Source: Paenibacillus qinlingensis (GTDB lineage Bacteria > Bacillota > Bacilli > Paenibacillales > NBRC-103111). Taken from it: a DNA stretch of 64,000 nt. Shown one piece after another: positions 27,239 to 35,385 of the stretch (the first letter of the stretch is position 1; each line of letters begins with the position of its first letter). Location of the stretch: positions 248,001-312,000 of the forward strand of contig NZ_JABMKY010000001.1 of the NCBI RefSeq assembly GCF_013204845.1, in the 5' to 3' direction. The notes below the pieces were generated by a model. It was not told the origin of the DNA. It saw only the letters and a list, made by a program, of their open reading frames with translations, and did not search any database. Made by a program: the position numbers and the translations under genes.

Positions 27239-28117
27239 TTATTTATCAAAAAAAGATTGAAGATGAAACCACAAAGCATCTGTAGTCATATAAGGTTCTC
27301 CTGCATTAATTCTCTTAACGATACGATTGCCTTTAACATTCATTCCTTCTTCTATTGAAAAAAATAATTCAATCCCAGCTCTATGAGCTTCTTGTAAAAC
27401 TGTATCATCATAAGCTCCATATGGAAACGCTAGTAATGAGGGCCGAACACCAAGTTCTTGCTGCAATCGTTTCTGCATTAAGGTAATATCGCTAAAGATT
27501 CTTTTTCTATACTGAGTGTCCGTTTCAAGCACACCATTTTGTTCCATGTACTTTCGGGTCGTTAGAGCTGGTTTTAGGAAGCCGGAAGGATCAGATGGAA
27601 CCGTGTGATGCAAATTGTATGTATGATTATAGAGGCCCATTCCTTTTGCTTGTAACTGGCGCATTTGATCCCAATTCATATGAGGCTTCGCTTCAGGATC
27701 GAACAAATCAGACGATATTCCCACAACAAAGTTTGAGGCTGTTACCTTAAATTCTTGTAAAATAGGCAGGACTTCCTCGTAAAAGGATTCATAGCCATCA
27801 TCGAACGTCAAAACGACAGCATTAGCTGGAATTCTTTTTCCTTTAAGCATATATTGGACGAATTCTTCCATTTGAATGATATGAAAGCCTTTGTCCTTAA
27901 ACATCATTAAGTGTTCTCGTAGTTGCTCGGAACTGATCGTGGTTGAAACCGAGCCGCCTGACGGAACTTGTTTACGAACATCATGGTATAAAAGCACTAT
28001 GACTTTATCTTTATAATAATTTTTTTTCGGAACATCGTTTTTAGCGAAAAGGATGATTGATGCAAATAGCAATCCTAGTATAGTTATGCTTACAATTAAG
28101 TTACGAATGATTAACAT
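27239..28117 (-). CDS. Membrane-anchored polysaccharide deacetylase (NodB family)
   Basis: 292 residues. An N-terminal membrane anchor (LIVSITILGLLFASIILFA) precedes a NodB domain. Motifs are LTFDDGYESF (metal/catalytic Asp pair), NHTYNLHHT (second metal motif) and FPYGAYDD. It probably deacetylates a cell-surface polymer, as in PgaB/IcaB or YheN-like enzymes. The ATG at 28117 has AGAGG 5-6 bases upstream. No partner genes for exopolysaccharide synthesis lie nearby, so it seems to be cargo of the element. Confidence 0.85.
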   Translation of the reverse strand: MLIIRNLIVSITILGLLFASIILFAKNDVPKKNYYKDKVIVLLYHDVRKQVPSGGSVSTTISSEQLREHLMMFKDKGFHIIQMEEFVQYMLKGKRIPANAVVLTFDDGYESFYEEVLPILQEFKVTASNFVVGISSDLFDPEAKPHMNWDQMRQLQAKGMGLYNHTYNLHHTVPSDPSGFLKPALTTRKYMEQNGVLETDTQYRKRIFSDITLMQKRLQQELGVRPSLLAFPYGAYDDTVLQEAHRAGIELFFSIEEGMNVKGNRIVKRINAGEPYMTTDALWFHLQSFFDK

Positions 28118-28291
28118 GAAAATCCTCTTTTCTACATTTCTTTCGCACGCATCACGCATGCACACATCACTAACGAATAAGTATTATACATTGTTGGCAC
28201 TTTTTAATCTATTTTAAAGACTTTCATACATTAGTCAATATAACTAAAGGTCGGCTTGCTCCTAAGACAGCGGAAGAAATTTTGAATAAAG

Positions 28292-28335
28292 AAAATAATC
28301 TACAAACCTCTTGAAGGTTTGTAGATTATTTTTTT
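28292..28335. terminator. Bidirectional hairpin terminator in the 28166-28538 gap
   Basis: A perfect 15-bp stem, AATAATCTACAAACC with GGTTTGTAGATTATT, ending in TTTTTT. A short plus-strand coding tail (ending KTAEEILNKENNLQTS) runs into it and may be a gene remnant; nothing else is seen in this gap. Confidence 0.8.
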
Positions 28336-28538
28336 AGCTATTCTTACTCCGATAAGTAATTTAGGATCGACCGAGCAGTACACTTCTGCGTAGAGTGTTC
28401 ATAATAGTCCGGACGTTCTGAGGTAATCTCTTCGGTAAGAAGCGTCGGATGAAGGTTCACCTCCGAGTGGCATTACCTACCATTCTAAGGCCCGTTTCGC
28501 ATTAAGGGAGTGTATCTCTCCTCTTTTCCGTATTCCAA

Positions 28539-30155
28539 TTATTTATCGGTCAACGATATCGTCCGTAAGCTGGAGTCACTGGAAGTAGCAACGAGAATGC
28601 CGTCGTCGGACGTTTGCATTCGTGCGATTGGGTTCGCCACCTTCAGCAATAGGCGGCCAGAGAAGTCCAGCAGTTCCATTCCATAGGGTGCGTCGTCGCC
28701 CATTACGCAGATCAATCGGTCATTCTTCACCTGCACTGCCTTCACCGAATCATGTAGTACTATCCTGTCCTCACCGTCTGGATTCGCCTGATAGAGATGC
28801 GCTTGGACGACCTTCCCGTCAAATGAGGGCGCAGGCGAGGTATAGAACACTTTCCCGCCGGCCACACTAAACCAGTCCACTGATCGCTCGGTAAGCTTCA
28901 TCTCCCCGGTTCCGTCCAGATCGGAGCGATATAGAGCGTTATCAGCATCCTTTACGTAATATAGTTTGTTGTCGAGGACACGGAACCGGCTAACAGAGGC
29001 GTTCACCAACTTGAGAGAGGCCCCGGTCTGAAGATTGATCTTGTAGATATTGTTCAAGTTACTATTATTCTTAGGGATTGCCGATCCCATAACATAGGCA
29101 CTGTCCCCTACCACAGTCAAGGATCCATCATCGTCTCCGACACCGATACTGTCCGTATTCACTGTCAAATGCCTGCCGTACATAATGTCCGAACTGCCTA
29201 AGAGCTTAGCCGATGACCGATCCTTACCAGATGGCGTTAGAGACAGGTTTCCTGCGAAAGGAGGATTTCCCTCATTAACAATGATGGTGCCATACGCCGT
29301 TTCACGGAAATCCAGATAACCCTGCTGAGCCACCGTCGCCTTCCCGTCAGCTGAAATCTTGACGTAGACATCATGGCCCATCGTAACTCCGCCCATATGA
29401 TAGCTCAACCAGAGGACTTCATCCCGCAACTCGAAGGAAACCCCTTTCTGCATCTCGAAGCCATTCTCTAAATTGTACTCGTATACGGTTTCCTTTTTCG
29501 TAGGGTTCTTGACCGGGGAGCGGTACACGTGATTCGTTGCACCCTGCGTCTCCACGAAATAATAATAACCCTTATACAATGCCACATTGTTCTGCGAAAC
29601 GTAATCGGGGAGCCCCGTCTCAGCCAGTTGTGGATTATGTGACTGAATTGACAAACCATTCACGCTATCCCATGAGTAATCCCAGTTAAATTGGTCATGC
29701 GCGAACCTCCATGTAAGAGGGAAGTACGTCACGTCACGAAAGCTGAGTAGCGGATACTCCTCCTTAGCATTTTCGATGGTCTGACCATTCACGGTAATGG
29801 CCGATGCAGGCACCCCCGCGCGAGAGGAGACCGTATTGAGATAATCAGACTTGTAAGACACATAGGCCGAAGCCACTTGCCCTTGGGAAATCGAAAGCCC
29901 TCCCTGCTCGGACCAACTGGCTTCCAGCCCCAGTAGTCGAGCATCGTACCATGTCATAGGGAAGTACGTGATGTCCTTATATACCAACAAGGGGTACTTG
30001 CGATATGTGTTATCAACTAGGTTTCCATTAAGTTTCACCTTAAATCCTGGAATCGTCACTTTTACATCCGCCGCATCAGCGTTTGCCTCTCCAATGGGAT
30101 TCAGCATTAACAGACTTAGCGATCCGAGAAGTGCAAATACAACAAATTTTTTCAT
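28539..30155 (-). CDS. Secreted protein: two copper-amine-oxidase-N-like domains plus DUF5050-type propeller
   Basis: 538 residues with a signal peptide (FVVFALLGSLSLLMLNPIGEANADA). Two repeats with DITYFPMTW and DVTYFPLTW (about 35-175) match the stalk-type Cu_amine_oxidN1 domain common in Paenibacillus surface proteins. The rest is a beta-propeller-like series (LYYVKDADNALYRSDLDGTG, KVFYTS). No enzymatic motif is seen; it is probably an envelope-stalk or binding protein. Its base composition is visibly GC-richer than neighbouring element genes, which suggests a different origin. AAGGAGG lies 10 bases from the ATG. Confidence 0.8.
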   Translation of the reverse strand: MKKFVVFALLGSLSLLMLNPIGEANADAADVKVTIPGFKVKLNGNLVDNTYRKYPLLVYKDITYFPMTWYDARLLGLEASWSEQGGLSISQGQVASAYVSYKSDYLNTVSSRAGVPASAITVNGQTIENAKEEYPLLSFRDVTYFPLTWRFAHDQFNWDYSWDSVNGLSIQSHNPQLAETGLPDYVSQNNVALYKGYYYFVETQGATNHVYRSPVKNPTKKETVYEYNLENGFEMQKGVSFELRDEVLWLSYHMGGVTMGHDVYVKISADGKATVAQQGYLDFRETAYGTIIVNEGNPPFAGNLSLTPSGKDRSSAKLLGSSDIMYGRHLTVNTDSIGVGDDDGSLTVVGDSAYVMGSAIPKNNSNLNNIYKINLQTGASLKLVNASVSRFRVLDNKLYYVKDADNALYRSDLDGTGEMKLTERSVDWFSVAGGKVFYTSPAPSFDGKVVQAHLYQANPDGEDRIVLHDSVKAVQVKNDRLICVMGDDAPYGMELLDFSGRLLLKVANPIARMQTSDDGILVATSSDSSLRTISLTDK

Positions 30156-30306
30156 CAATACTAATCCTCCTTCGTCATATCAAACATTACTAATTTCGGA
30201 CGATATGTGTAATAAAAAAGTTGCAGTTCTTTGTTTTTTTGCTACATTGGGAAAAATAGGTAATAACATCTCACATATTGACAATGTATTTCTTTAGTTC
30301 CTCATC

Positions 30307-30537
30307 TTATGAATAATGGATTATAAATTTCCTAGCTTTCTTGGTACTCGATTCACGAATAGAAATATGAGACTTCCCTCGATCTGCTCCAACTTGCAAG
30401 CTTAGTTTGTCTGATACACGAAGGCCGCTGTATATCCTTATGCAGAAAAGTAAATACTTTCTAATGCAACTGTTCCTTAAATATTCCTTAATACCATTAA
30501 CGGTTTCATTATCTGTTATCGGTTGTAAAAATTTCAT
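30307..30537 (-). pseudogene. Truncated tyrosine recombinase
   Basis: 76 residues matching the start of small XerC/D-like phage recombinases: YLLFCIRIYSGLRVSDKLSL carries the first catalytic Arg, then GKSHISIRESSTKKARKF, after which the frame ends. The rest of the catalytic domain (HxxR and Tyr) is missing. It lies close to the paired 35-bp sites at 31710 and 33777. Confidence 0.7.
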
Positions 30538-30698
30538 GCATCAGCCTCACCTCCATGTAAATTTCGAAAAGCAAAAAAAGCCGCAAGCGCCAATAGAGCA
30601 TTGGGGGAATAAACATTATCTTCATCACCCACAATAATGGTACACCTTAGTTGAATCTACGACTAATGGAACTTGAAGGAAATAAGGAGTCTTGTATA

Positions 30699-30791
30699 AT
30701 GAAGAAATTAATGTTCCCCAGTTCAATTGTATGCTTGAGCATTGCAACTGCAATATCATTTCCAGTTTACTACGCACTTAAAGGAAGATGA
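30699..30791 (+). CDS. 30-residue single-pass membrane peptide
   Basis: ATG preceded by AAGGAG at 9 bases. A short Lys-containing N-terminus, a hydrophobic helix and a GR end. Such peptides are common in phage-derived regions, but I do not know the family. Confidence 0.5.
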   Translation: MKKLMFPSSIVCLSIATAISFPVYYALKGR

Positions 30792-30937
30792 ATCAGATGA
30801 ATCACATTAGGTGAATAAGCGCGTACTTATAGTATCGATTTATAGTAAAGCGGAGTCAATTTAAGAAATCGAGAGCACTCCATGTTAATGTAATAAAATT
30901 GGTGGGAAGAGTTTACCAGTAATGTCTTCTCTTCCCC

Positions 30938-30974
30938 AAAACCGTTACTGTTAGCGCAGAAACGGTTTTTTTTT
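30938..30974 (+). terminator. Intrinsic terminator after the membrane peptide
   Basis: AAACCGTT pairs with AACGGTTT and nine T follow. Confidence 0.8.
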
Positions 30975-31212
30975 AGGAATCGAAAGGTCTATATTTTTTT
31001 CGTGACTCTTCAAGCTCGATTTTTTTAATTTCCAAATATGGTCGGAACAACAGATGGCCAGATCATCCTTCTGACTTAATGACATCTAACTTTCCATCTG
31101 CAATTAATTTGCGAGCTGTGGAGATTCCAAGAATCTCCGCAGCTTCCCCAGTAAAAACAACATTGGTCCGTAAGAAAGACAGTAAATCTTCAGTAGATGA
31201 AAAATTCAACAT
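30973..31212 (-). pseudogene. Small HTH (excisionase/MerR-like) gene with an in-frame TGA
   Basis: Forty-nine residues containing VVFTGEAAEILGISTARKLIADGKL, a DNA-binding-type helix-turn-helix, end at a TGA (31063-31065). The same frame continues for 29 residues (LEESRKKYRPFDS) with the tail typical of the small phage HTH family, so one nonsense mutation split the gene. GGAG precedes the ATG, and the upstream gene's stop overlaps that site. Confidence 0.6.
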
Positions 31213-31216
31213 GTTG

Positions 31217-31384
31217 TTATCTCCTTAATAGTTTAGTGCTAAGTAGAATCAGCCAAAATGCAATTACGACTAACGCGGCTATACGTATGATGCTTAAATC
31301 ATTCCAATCGATGTCGGCTAGGTAAAGAATAACTAAAGCCGCAAATGAAATATCAGTACTTGTAATTTTTTTTGATCTACTCAT
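31217..31384 (-). CDS. 55-residue membrane protein
   Basis: Two hydrophobic segments (ISFAALVILYLA and IAALVVIAFWLILLSTKLL). Its TAA lies within the Shine-Dalgarno region of the HTH pseudogene, indicating translational coupling. A 7-bp GC-rich hairpin with a GAAA loop (31426-31443, minus-strand view) lies in its leader. Confidence 0.55.
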   Translation of the reverse strand: MSRSKKITSTDISFAALVILYLADIDWNDLSIIRIAALVVIAFWLILLSTKLLRR

Positions 31385-31452
31385 AATTTCACGGTGGTTG
31401 TGATATAATACTCATTAGTTAGGTCGGGGAGGTTTCCCTCCCCTTAGGTTAC

Positions 31453-31554
31453 TTAGCGCTTCTTCCCGGGGCGCTTTTTCTGTTTCTCTTTTTTCTCTAC
31501 ATGTAACTTCTTAATTTCAAAGTACGTTTTGTATAAAAGTAAAATTTTATTCAC
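31453..31554 (-). CDS. Small basic protein, tentative
   Basis: 33 residues from a GTG with no clear ribosome binding site; the tail is Lys/Arg-rich (EKQKKRPGKKR). It precedes the membrane-protein gene in the same direction. Phage-type, family unknown. Confidence 0.3.
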   Translation of the reverse strand: MNKILLLYKTYFEIKKLHVEKKEKQKKRPGKKR

Positions 31555-31709
31555 TAATACTAATATTGGATTATGACAGGAAAACGAAGAGAAATAGAGT
31601 AAATGAGAGATTGTAATTTTAAAGAAACAAGGGTTTTAAGTAATGTTCCACGGAAGGCTAATCAGAGCTCAAGGCGGAATTTGAACGAATTTGATGATTC
31701 GAACCTTGG

Positions 31710-31744
31710 ACATATGTATAAAATAGAAGTTTTTGTACATATGT
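31710..31744. repeat. 35-bp palindromic site, left copy
   Basis: Arms ACATATGTATAAAA and the reverse complement of ACATATGTACAAAAA flank a short asymmetric centre. It is 32/35 identical to the copy at 33777-33811, in the same orientation; the three differences are all in the centre. Confidence 0.75.
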
Positions 31745-31755
31745 ATGAATACACT

Positions 31756-31788
31756 AAAAACCCCTTATGTATCCAAAGGGGTTTTTAT
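31756..31788. terminator. Short hairpin terminator
   Basis: AAAAACCCC pairs with GGGGTTTTT. The rest of 31555-32053 holds only the palindromic site, this hairpin and the duplicated tail. Confidence 0.7.
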
Positions 31789-31828
31789 ATTGTTAACCAT
31801 GAATCGATTACTATTTCGAATTGATTCT

Positions 31829-31898
31829 CGTAAAAGTTCATTCGAAATTTTGGATGTTCCATATCACAGCCCGAAGTCTATTAAAATTATTTAGAGTA
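31829..31898 (+). repeat. Degenerate duplicate of the 3' end of the 32054 gene
   Basis: This stretch repeats 32662-32730 with a few mismatches and single-base indels, covering the last codons and the post-stop sequence (TATTAAAATTATTTAGAGTA). It is the relic of a tandem paralogue lost by deletion. Confidence 0.75.
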
Positions 31899-32053
31899 TC
31901 TGGGATCGTTTTTATGGATGACCCACGGCAATATTTATGTTTTTTTAGTAGATTCGACAAATTGCTCGACATCAATTGACAAGTTATAACGATTTAATAG
32001 TTTAGTATATGTATTTAATTACAAATTAAGTTAAATTTGGAGGTAATTTTATA

Positions 32054-32716
32054 ATGAAAAACGTATTGAACACTAAGAAAATTGCAACATCATTGTTAGC
32101 GGTAGCAATAATCCTTCCACTAGGGCAAGAAGTATTCGCAGCTGAAGCTACACCAAACCAACCAGGTCTTGTTGAAAGTGTTACTCCGGCTACACCATCT
32201 CTTATTAACGGTGTTCCGCAAAGTCGCTTCACACCGTTTGCCCAATATGGACCTTATTTCGACTCTTACAATCCAACTGCAGCACCAACACGTATCGAAC
32301 AATTTCAAGAGATTGTAAGATATACTCATGATAATTCACTAAACAATCAAGCATTCCAAATGAGTGCTTCAATTCAACAATCTACTTCCAAAGGCTCTGA
32401 ATGGTATGGGGAGGTTGCGTTTAGTGGAGAGATCAAAGCAGGTATTTTAGGAAAGATTGGAACCCAAGTTTCTGGTGGTGTAAAAGAAACCCGTTCTACT
32501 AACGAAGCTGTAGGTGTTAGTGGTGGCCCTCTTAATGTTCCTGCGTACCAACGTGGAGAAATAGTTTTCTATTATGCAGGCAGAACTTCCGGCGGAACTT
32601 TGAATTACAAAATGTATGACGACACAATCGGTGGATATCTATACTATAGCAAGCCAGTTAGCGTAAAAGTTCACCCGACAATTTTGGATGTTCATAGCAC
32701 AGCCCGAGTCTATTAA
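32054..32716 (+). CDS. Secreted protein, possibly a beta-pore-forming (ETX/MTX2-like) toxin
   Basis: 220 residues with a clear signal peptide (IATSLLAVAIILPLGQEVFAA). The centre, from SASIQQSTSKGSEWYGEV through KAGILGKIGTQVSGGVKE to a Ser/Thr-rich turn and PLNVPAYQRGEIVFYY, has the alternating polar/hydrophobic pattern and the Pro-Ala-Tyr block seen after the membrane-inserting loop of ETX/MTX2 proteins. This is pattern recognition, not a proven match. GGAGG precedes the ATG. A duplicated tail upstream shows that the gene once existed in tandem. Confidence 0.5.
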   Translation: MKNVLNTKKIATSLLAVAIILPLGQEVFAAEATPNQPGLVESVTPATPSLINGVPQSRFTPFAQYGPYFDSYNPTAAPTRIEQFQEIVRYTHDNSLNNQAFQMSASIQQSTSKGSEWYGEVAFSGEIKAGILGKIGTQVSGGVKETRSTNEAVGVSGGPLNVPAYQRGEIVFYYAGRTSGGTLNYKMYDDTIGGYLYYSKPVSVKVHPTILDVHSTARVY

Positions 32717-32729
32717 AATTATTTAGAGT

Positions 32730-32760
32730 AGCTTAGAGAGAACAACTCTCTAAGCTATTT
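32730..32760 (+). terminator. Terminator of the secreted-protein gene
   Basis: A perfect 11-bp stem, AGCTTAGAGAG with CTCTCTAAGCT around a 5-nt loop; the T tail is weak. Confidence 0.7.
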
Positions 32761-32785
32761 ATTTGAAAGGTGATAAAGCAAAATA

Positions 32786-33391
32786 ATGTATAAAATAAAA
32801 TTCCTATCACTACTTCTTTTATTTATATGTTTGGTCGGATGCAACTCAAGTGCAACTAATCCAACAAATCCAGAAAAAAACGCTAATGTCCTCTATGTTC
32901 AATTTAGCGATCAATTTCATAAATTTAAAGATTCGTATTCCTCGAACAACTTTCTTATGATATCACCAAAAGAAAAAACTGTATTAACCACTTCTTTCCC
33001 ACCTAATACAATCGATACTAGGAAATCAGATACTGTTTCCGACGATATTCAACAACCAACGAAGCTTGAATTGTATTTCAAAGGAAACAAGTTTCCGGTT
33101 TTATTTCAAGTTAGCTTTATGTATTTTCCTTCCTCAGAAGATGCGGGTTTTGTCGCCGTTAATTCAATGTCTGATAATGACAATTTTAATATTTTAAAGG
33201 AATATCAGGACATAATGCGTCCTCGTGAAAAAGAACTCCTGGTTTCCTTCAAAGGGTATTTAGTGAGCATTAAGTGTATTTCAACAAAAAATAATCTCAC
33301 CGAACATGAAATTTCTGAATTTAATCAAAACATCGTGGAGTTCTACTCGGAATTCGAAAACTTGTTATTAGCTGCACAAAAGGGTAATTAA
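32786..33391 (+). CDS. Lipoprotein of unknown function
   Basis: 201 residues. The lipobox LVGC at 16-19 follows a hydrophobic h-region, so it is lipid-anchored outside the membrane. The mature part is polar with no recognised domain. It follows the secreted protein closely on the same strand inside the cassette bounded by the 35-bp sites; a shared role, such as immunity to a neighbouring toxin, is conceivable but unproven. Confidence 0.65.
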   Translation: MYKIKFLSLLLLFICLVGCNSSATNPTNPEKNANVLYVQFSDQFHKFKDSYSSNNFLMISPKEKTVLTTSFPPNTIDTRKSDTVSDDIQQPTKLELYFKGNKFPVLFQVSFMYFPSSEDAGFVAVNSMSDNDNFNILKEYQDIMRPREKELLVSFKGYLVSIKCISTKNNLTEHEISEFNQNIVEFYSEFENLLLAAQKGN

Positions 33392-33576
33392 CAACTATAT
33401 CTGCATTGACCTAACAAAAACCGTCCAATCACTGCATGAAAGATCAACTCCATCTTGGATGAATCAGCTACATACCCTTAAAGCGCTAGCGAATGTGATA
33501 CTTTGAGGTAGATTACATCACGGAACTTGAGAAAATGAAAAACCTGATATCGGAAATCGAAACTTTGAAAAAATAA

Positions 33577-33626
33577 AAAAAGCGGTAGTCTTAGGAGGAG
33601 TGTAATTCCTAGACTACCACTTTTTC
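33577..33626. terminator. Terminator-like hairpin in the 33392-34178 gap
   Basis: GGTAGTCTTAGG pairs with CCTAGACTACC, with A and T runs outside. The gap otherwise holds remnants: a plus-strand coding tail ending at 33575 (ELEKMKNLISEIETLKK), a minus-strand coiled-coil frame at about 33626-33779 truncated exactly at the right 35-bp site, and a weak TTG-initiated frame at 33861-34052. Confidence 0.65.
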
Positions 33627-33776
33627 ACTTCAAGTTCGAACGTCTCGCGCTCCTTCTCCGTATCCTTTCGTTCGCCGAGACGCTCCAGAGCCTCGCACTG
33701 ACGTTCCTCAACTGGCCGCAATTGCTCAGTCCTTAGTTCGTACAGCGCCGCGATATTAGCCTTCTGAACCGCCACG

Positions 33777-33811
33777 ACATATGTATAAAATAATGGTTTT
33801 TGTACATATGT
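33777..33811. repeat. 35-bp palindromic site, right copy
   Basis: Same arms as the site at 31710-31744, direct orientation, 2067 bases apart, central triplet different (ATG instead of GAA). It truncates the adjacent coiled-coil frame, as expected for an insertion junction. Confidence 0.75.
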
Positions 33812-33874
33812 TCTTTTCTATTGTGGGATGATAGTAACCAAAATGGGATAGAAGTTATTCTCAAGGTCCGTTAC

Positions 33875-33892
33875 CGTAGTGCAGACAGGGGG
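33875..33892. repeat. 18-bp direct repeat, left copy
   Basis: CGTAGTGCAGACAGGGGG, identical to 39109-39126. The pair brackets the block of secreted surface proteins. Confidence 0.7.
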
Positions 33893-34178
33893 TTAGTTTA
33901 TCTTCAACTGATGAAAACTTGCTCTCTATCTTTTCCGACAGACCGTTTAATTTAGAATCGACGGTTCCGTTAACCCGAACTGCCATAAGGGCTATGAGAA
34001 CCGCACACAAGGTGGATTGTTGTCCGTGGATGGAGCTCAATGGCTCTGTCAATCAATAAAATAAGAGAGCCCAAAGGATTCTTTTTCCTTGAGCTCGTTC
34101 ACCAGTGCTTCTGGATTAAGATAAATATTAAACCATTCATATATGTAGGTTGAAATGACTAATTTGATGCTACATGCC

Positions 34179-35174
34179 TTACGGCGTTACAACCGAATAT
34201 TCGCTAACTTCAAATGTTTCAATTTTACTAAAAGCTATATAGTCTTTGCGACTCAAGAAGTTCGCTAAATTGAATGTTTTGTTAAAAGCGTATACTTCGG
34301 ATCCCGTACCTTCTGCACGTCCGTTGTACCAGTTGATGAATTTATTGACTTCTGTCATGGATAGATCATATTCATTTTCAAGACCGTTAACTAATGTGAT
34401 TACAAGTAGTGCACGGTTAAAAGATGGGGGTGTAACCGGAGCAGTAGGAGTTGCTGATGCTTCGTTTGAATTGAAACTCTCACCCAGGCTGTTAAATGCT
34501 GATACAACGTAGAAATATTTCACACCATTAGTAACTGAATTGTCTGTATATGAAGTGCCACTATTTGCCGATGAAATTAGAGAATACGAACCATTTTGAG
34601 TTAAGGAACGTTTAACTTTATATGAAGTGGCTCCTTGAACGGAATCCCAGCTTAGGAAAACTTGAGAATTACCTGCAGTTGCAGCCAAGTTCAATGGAGT
34701 ACTAGGTATCGCATCTATTGCACCGTATACATTAAATTCATTTACAGTTTGTCCTGTTTGAGAGATATTTGTGAAACCTACTTTACTCACGCCAGTGACA
34801 TTAACTGGGACTAATGTTCCATCTGATTGAGAAATAGTACTTTTGTAAATCTCTACATTGCTACTATTAAAAAAACTAACGCTAAAATTCGCAGTAGAAT
34901 TTATCTTAATTCCAGTAATCGTAGCCGGACCAGACAATGTATAGCTCGCAAAACTGAGCGTTCCACCTACTGGATAGAACCATTCACCCGTAGACTCATT
35001 ATTATCTGTTAATCGCAAAGTACTTCGTTCAAAATAATCATAACTTGCACCTGTAAGCAATGTTTTACCATCTAAAAGTCCACCTGAAAAGTCATTCGCT
35101 GCAAATACTGATGAAATTGGAATTAGTACTGAAATAATCATAAAAGCCATTAGACTTGAAACAATCTTCCTCAA
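34179..35174 (-). CDS. Secreted protein with fibronectin type III and a C-terminal repeat domain
   Basis: 331 residues, signal peptide ending VFAAN. The N-terminal galactose-binding-like beta domain (about 25-150) is followed by FnIII (about 155-245, SWDSVQGATSYKVKRS, YYVV-like FYVVSAFNSLGES) and a 70-residue C-terminal domain (LVNGLENEYDLSMTEVNKF, FINWYNGRAEGTGSEVYAF). That last domain occurs twice in the Kelch protein at 36837. It starts with TTG after GGGAGA. Probably a surface adhesin or matrix protein. Confidence 0.75.
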   Translation of the reverse strand: MRKIVSSLMAFMIISVLIPISSVFAANDFSGGLLDGKTLLTGASYDYFERSTLRLTDNNESTGEWFYPVGGTLSFASYTLSGPATITGIKINSTANFSVSFFNSSNVEIYKSTISQSDGTLVPVNVTGVSKVGFTNISQTGQTVNEFNVYGAIDAIPSTPLNLAATAGNSQVFLSWDSVQGATSYKVKRSLTQNGSYSLISSANSGTSYTDNSVTNGVKYFYVVSAFNSLGESFNSNEASATPTAPVTPPSFNRALLVITLVNGLENEYDLSMTEVNKFINWYNGRAEGTGSEVYAFNKTFNLANFLSRKDYIAFSKIETFEVSEYSVVTP

Positions 35175-35340
35175 AACAATCTCTCCCTTTTATGTAATAA
35201 TATTAAACAACGTTTATGAATATACAAAATATGACAAGCTTTGTCTAAACAATTCCAGGAAAATAATGTAATTAGAGTAAGTTTGAAATGACACTCCTAA
35301 TAGTTATGCTACTCTATCGTATAATTTTTCTAATTAAATA

Positions 35341-35374
35341 ATAAAAGCCTAAGGGGATCTATCCCCTTAGGCTA
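35341..35374 (-). terminator. Terminator of the 35386 gene
   Basis: A perfect 13-bp stem, AGCCTAAGGGGAT with ATCCCCTTAGGCT, followed by T on the minus strand. Confidence 0.85.
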
Positions 35375-35385
35375 AACAATCAATA

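Noticed and set aside
31603-31824. 73-residue plus-strand frame
   Set aside because: It runs through a palindromic repeat and a terminator hairpin and has no ribosome binding site.
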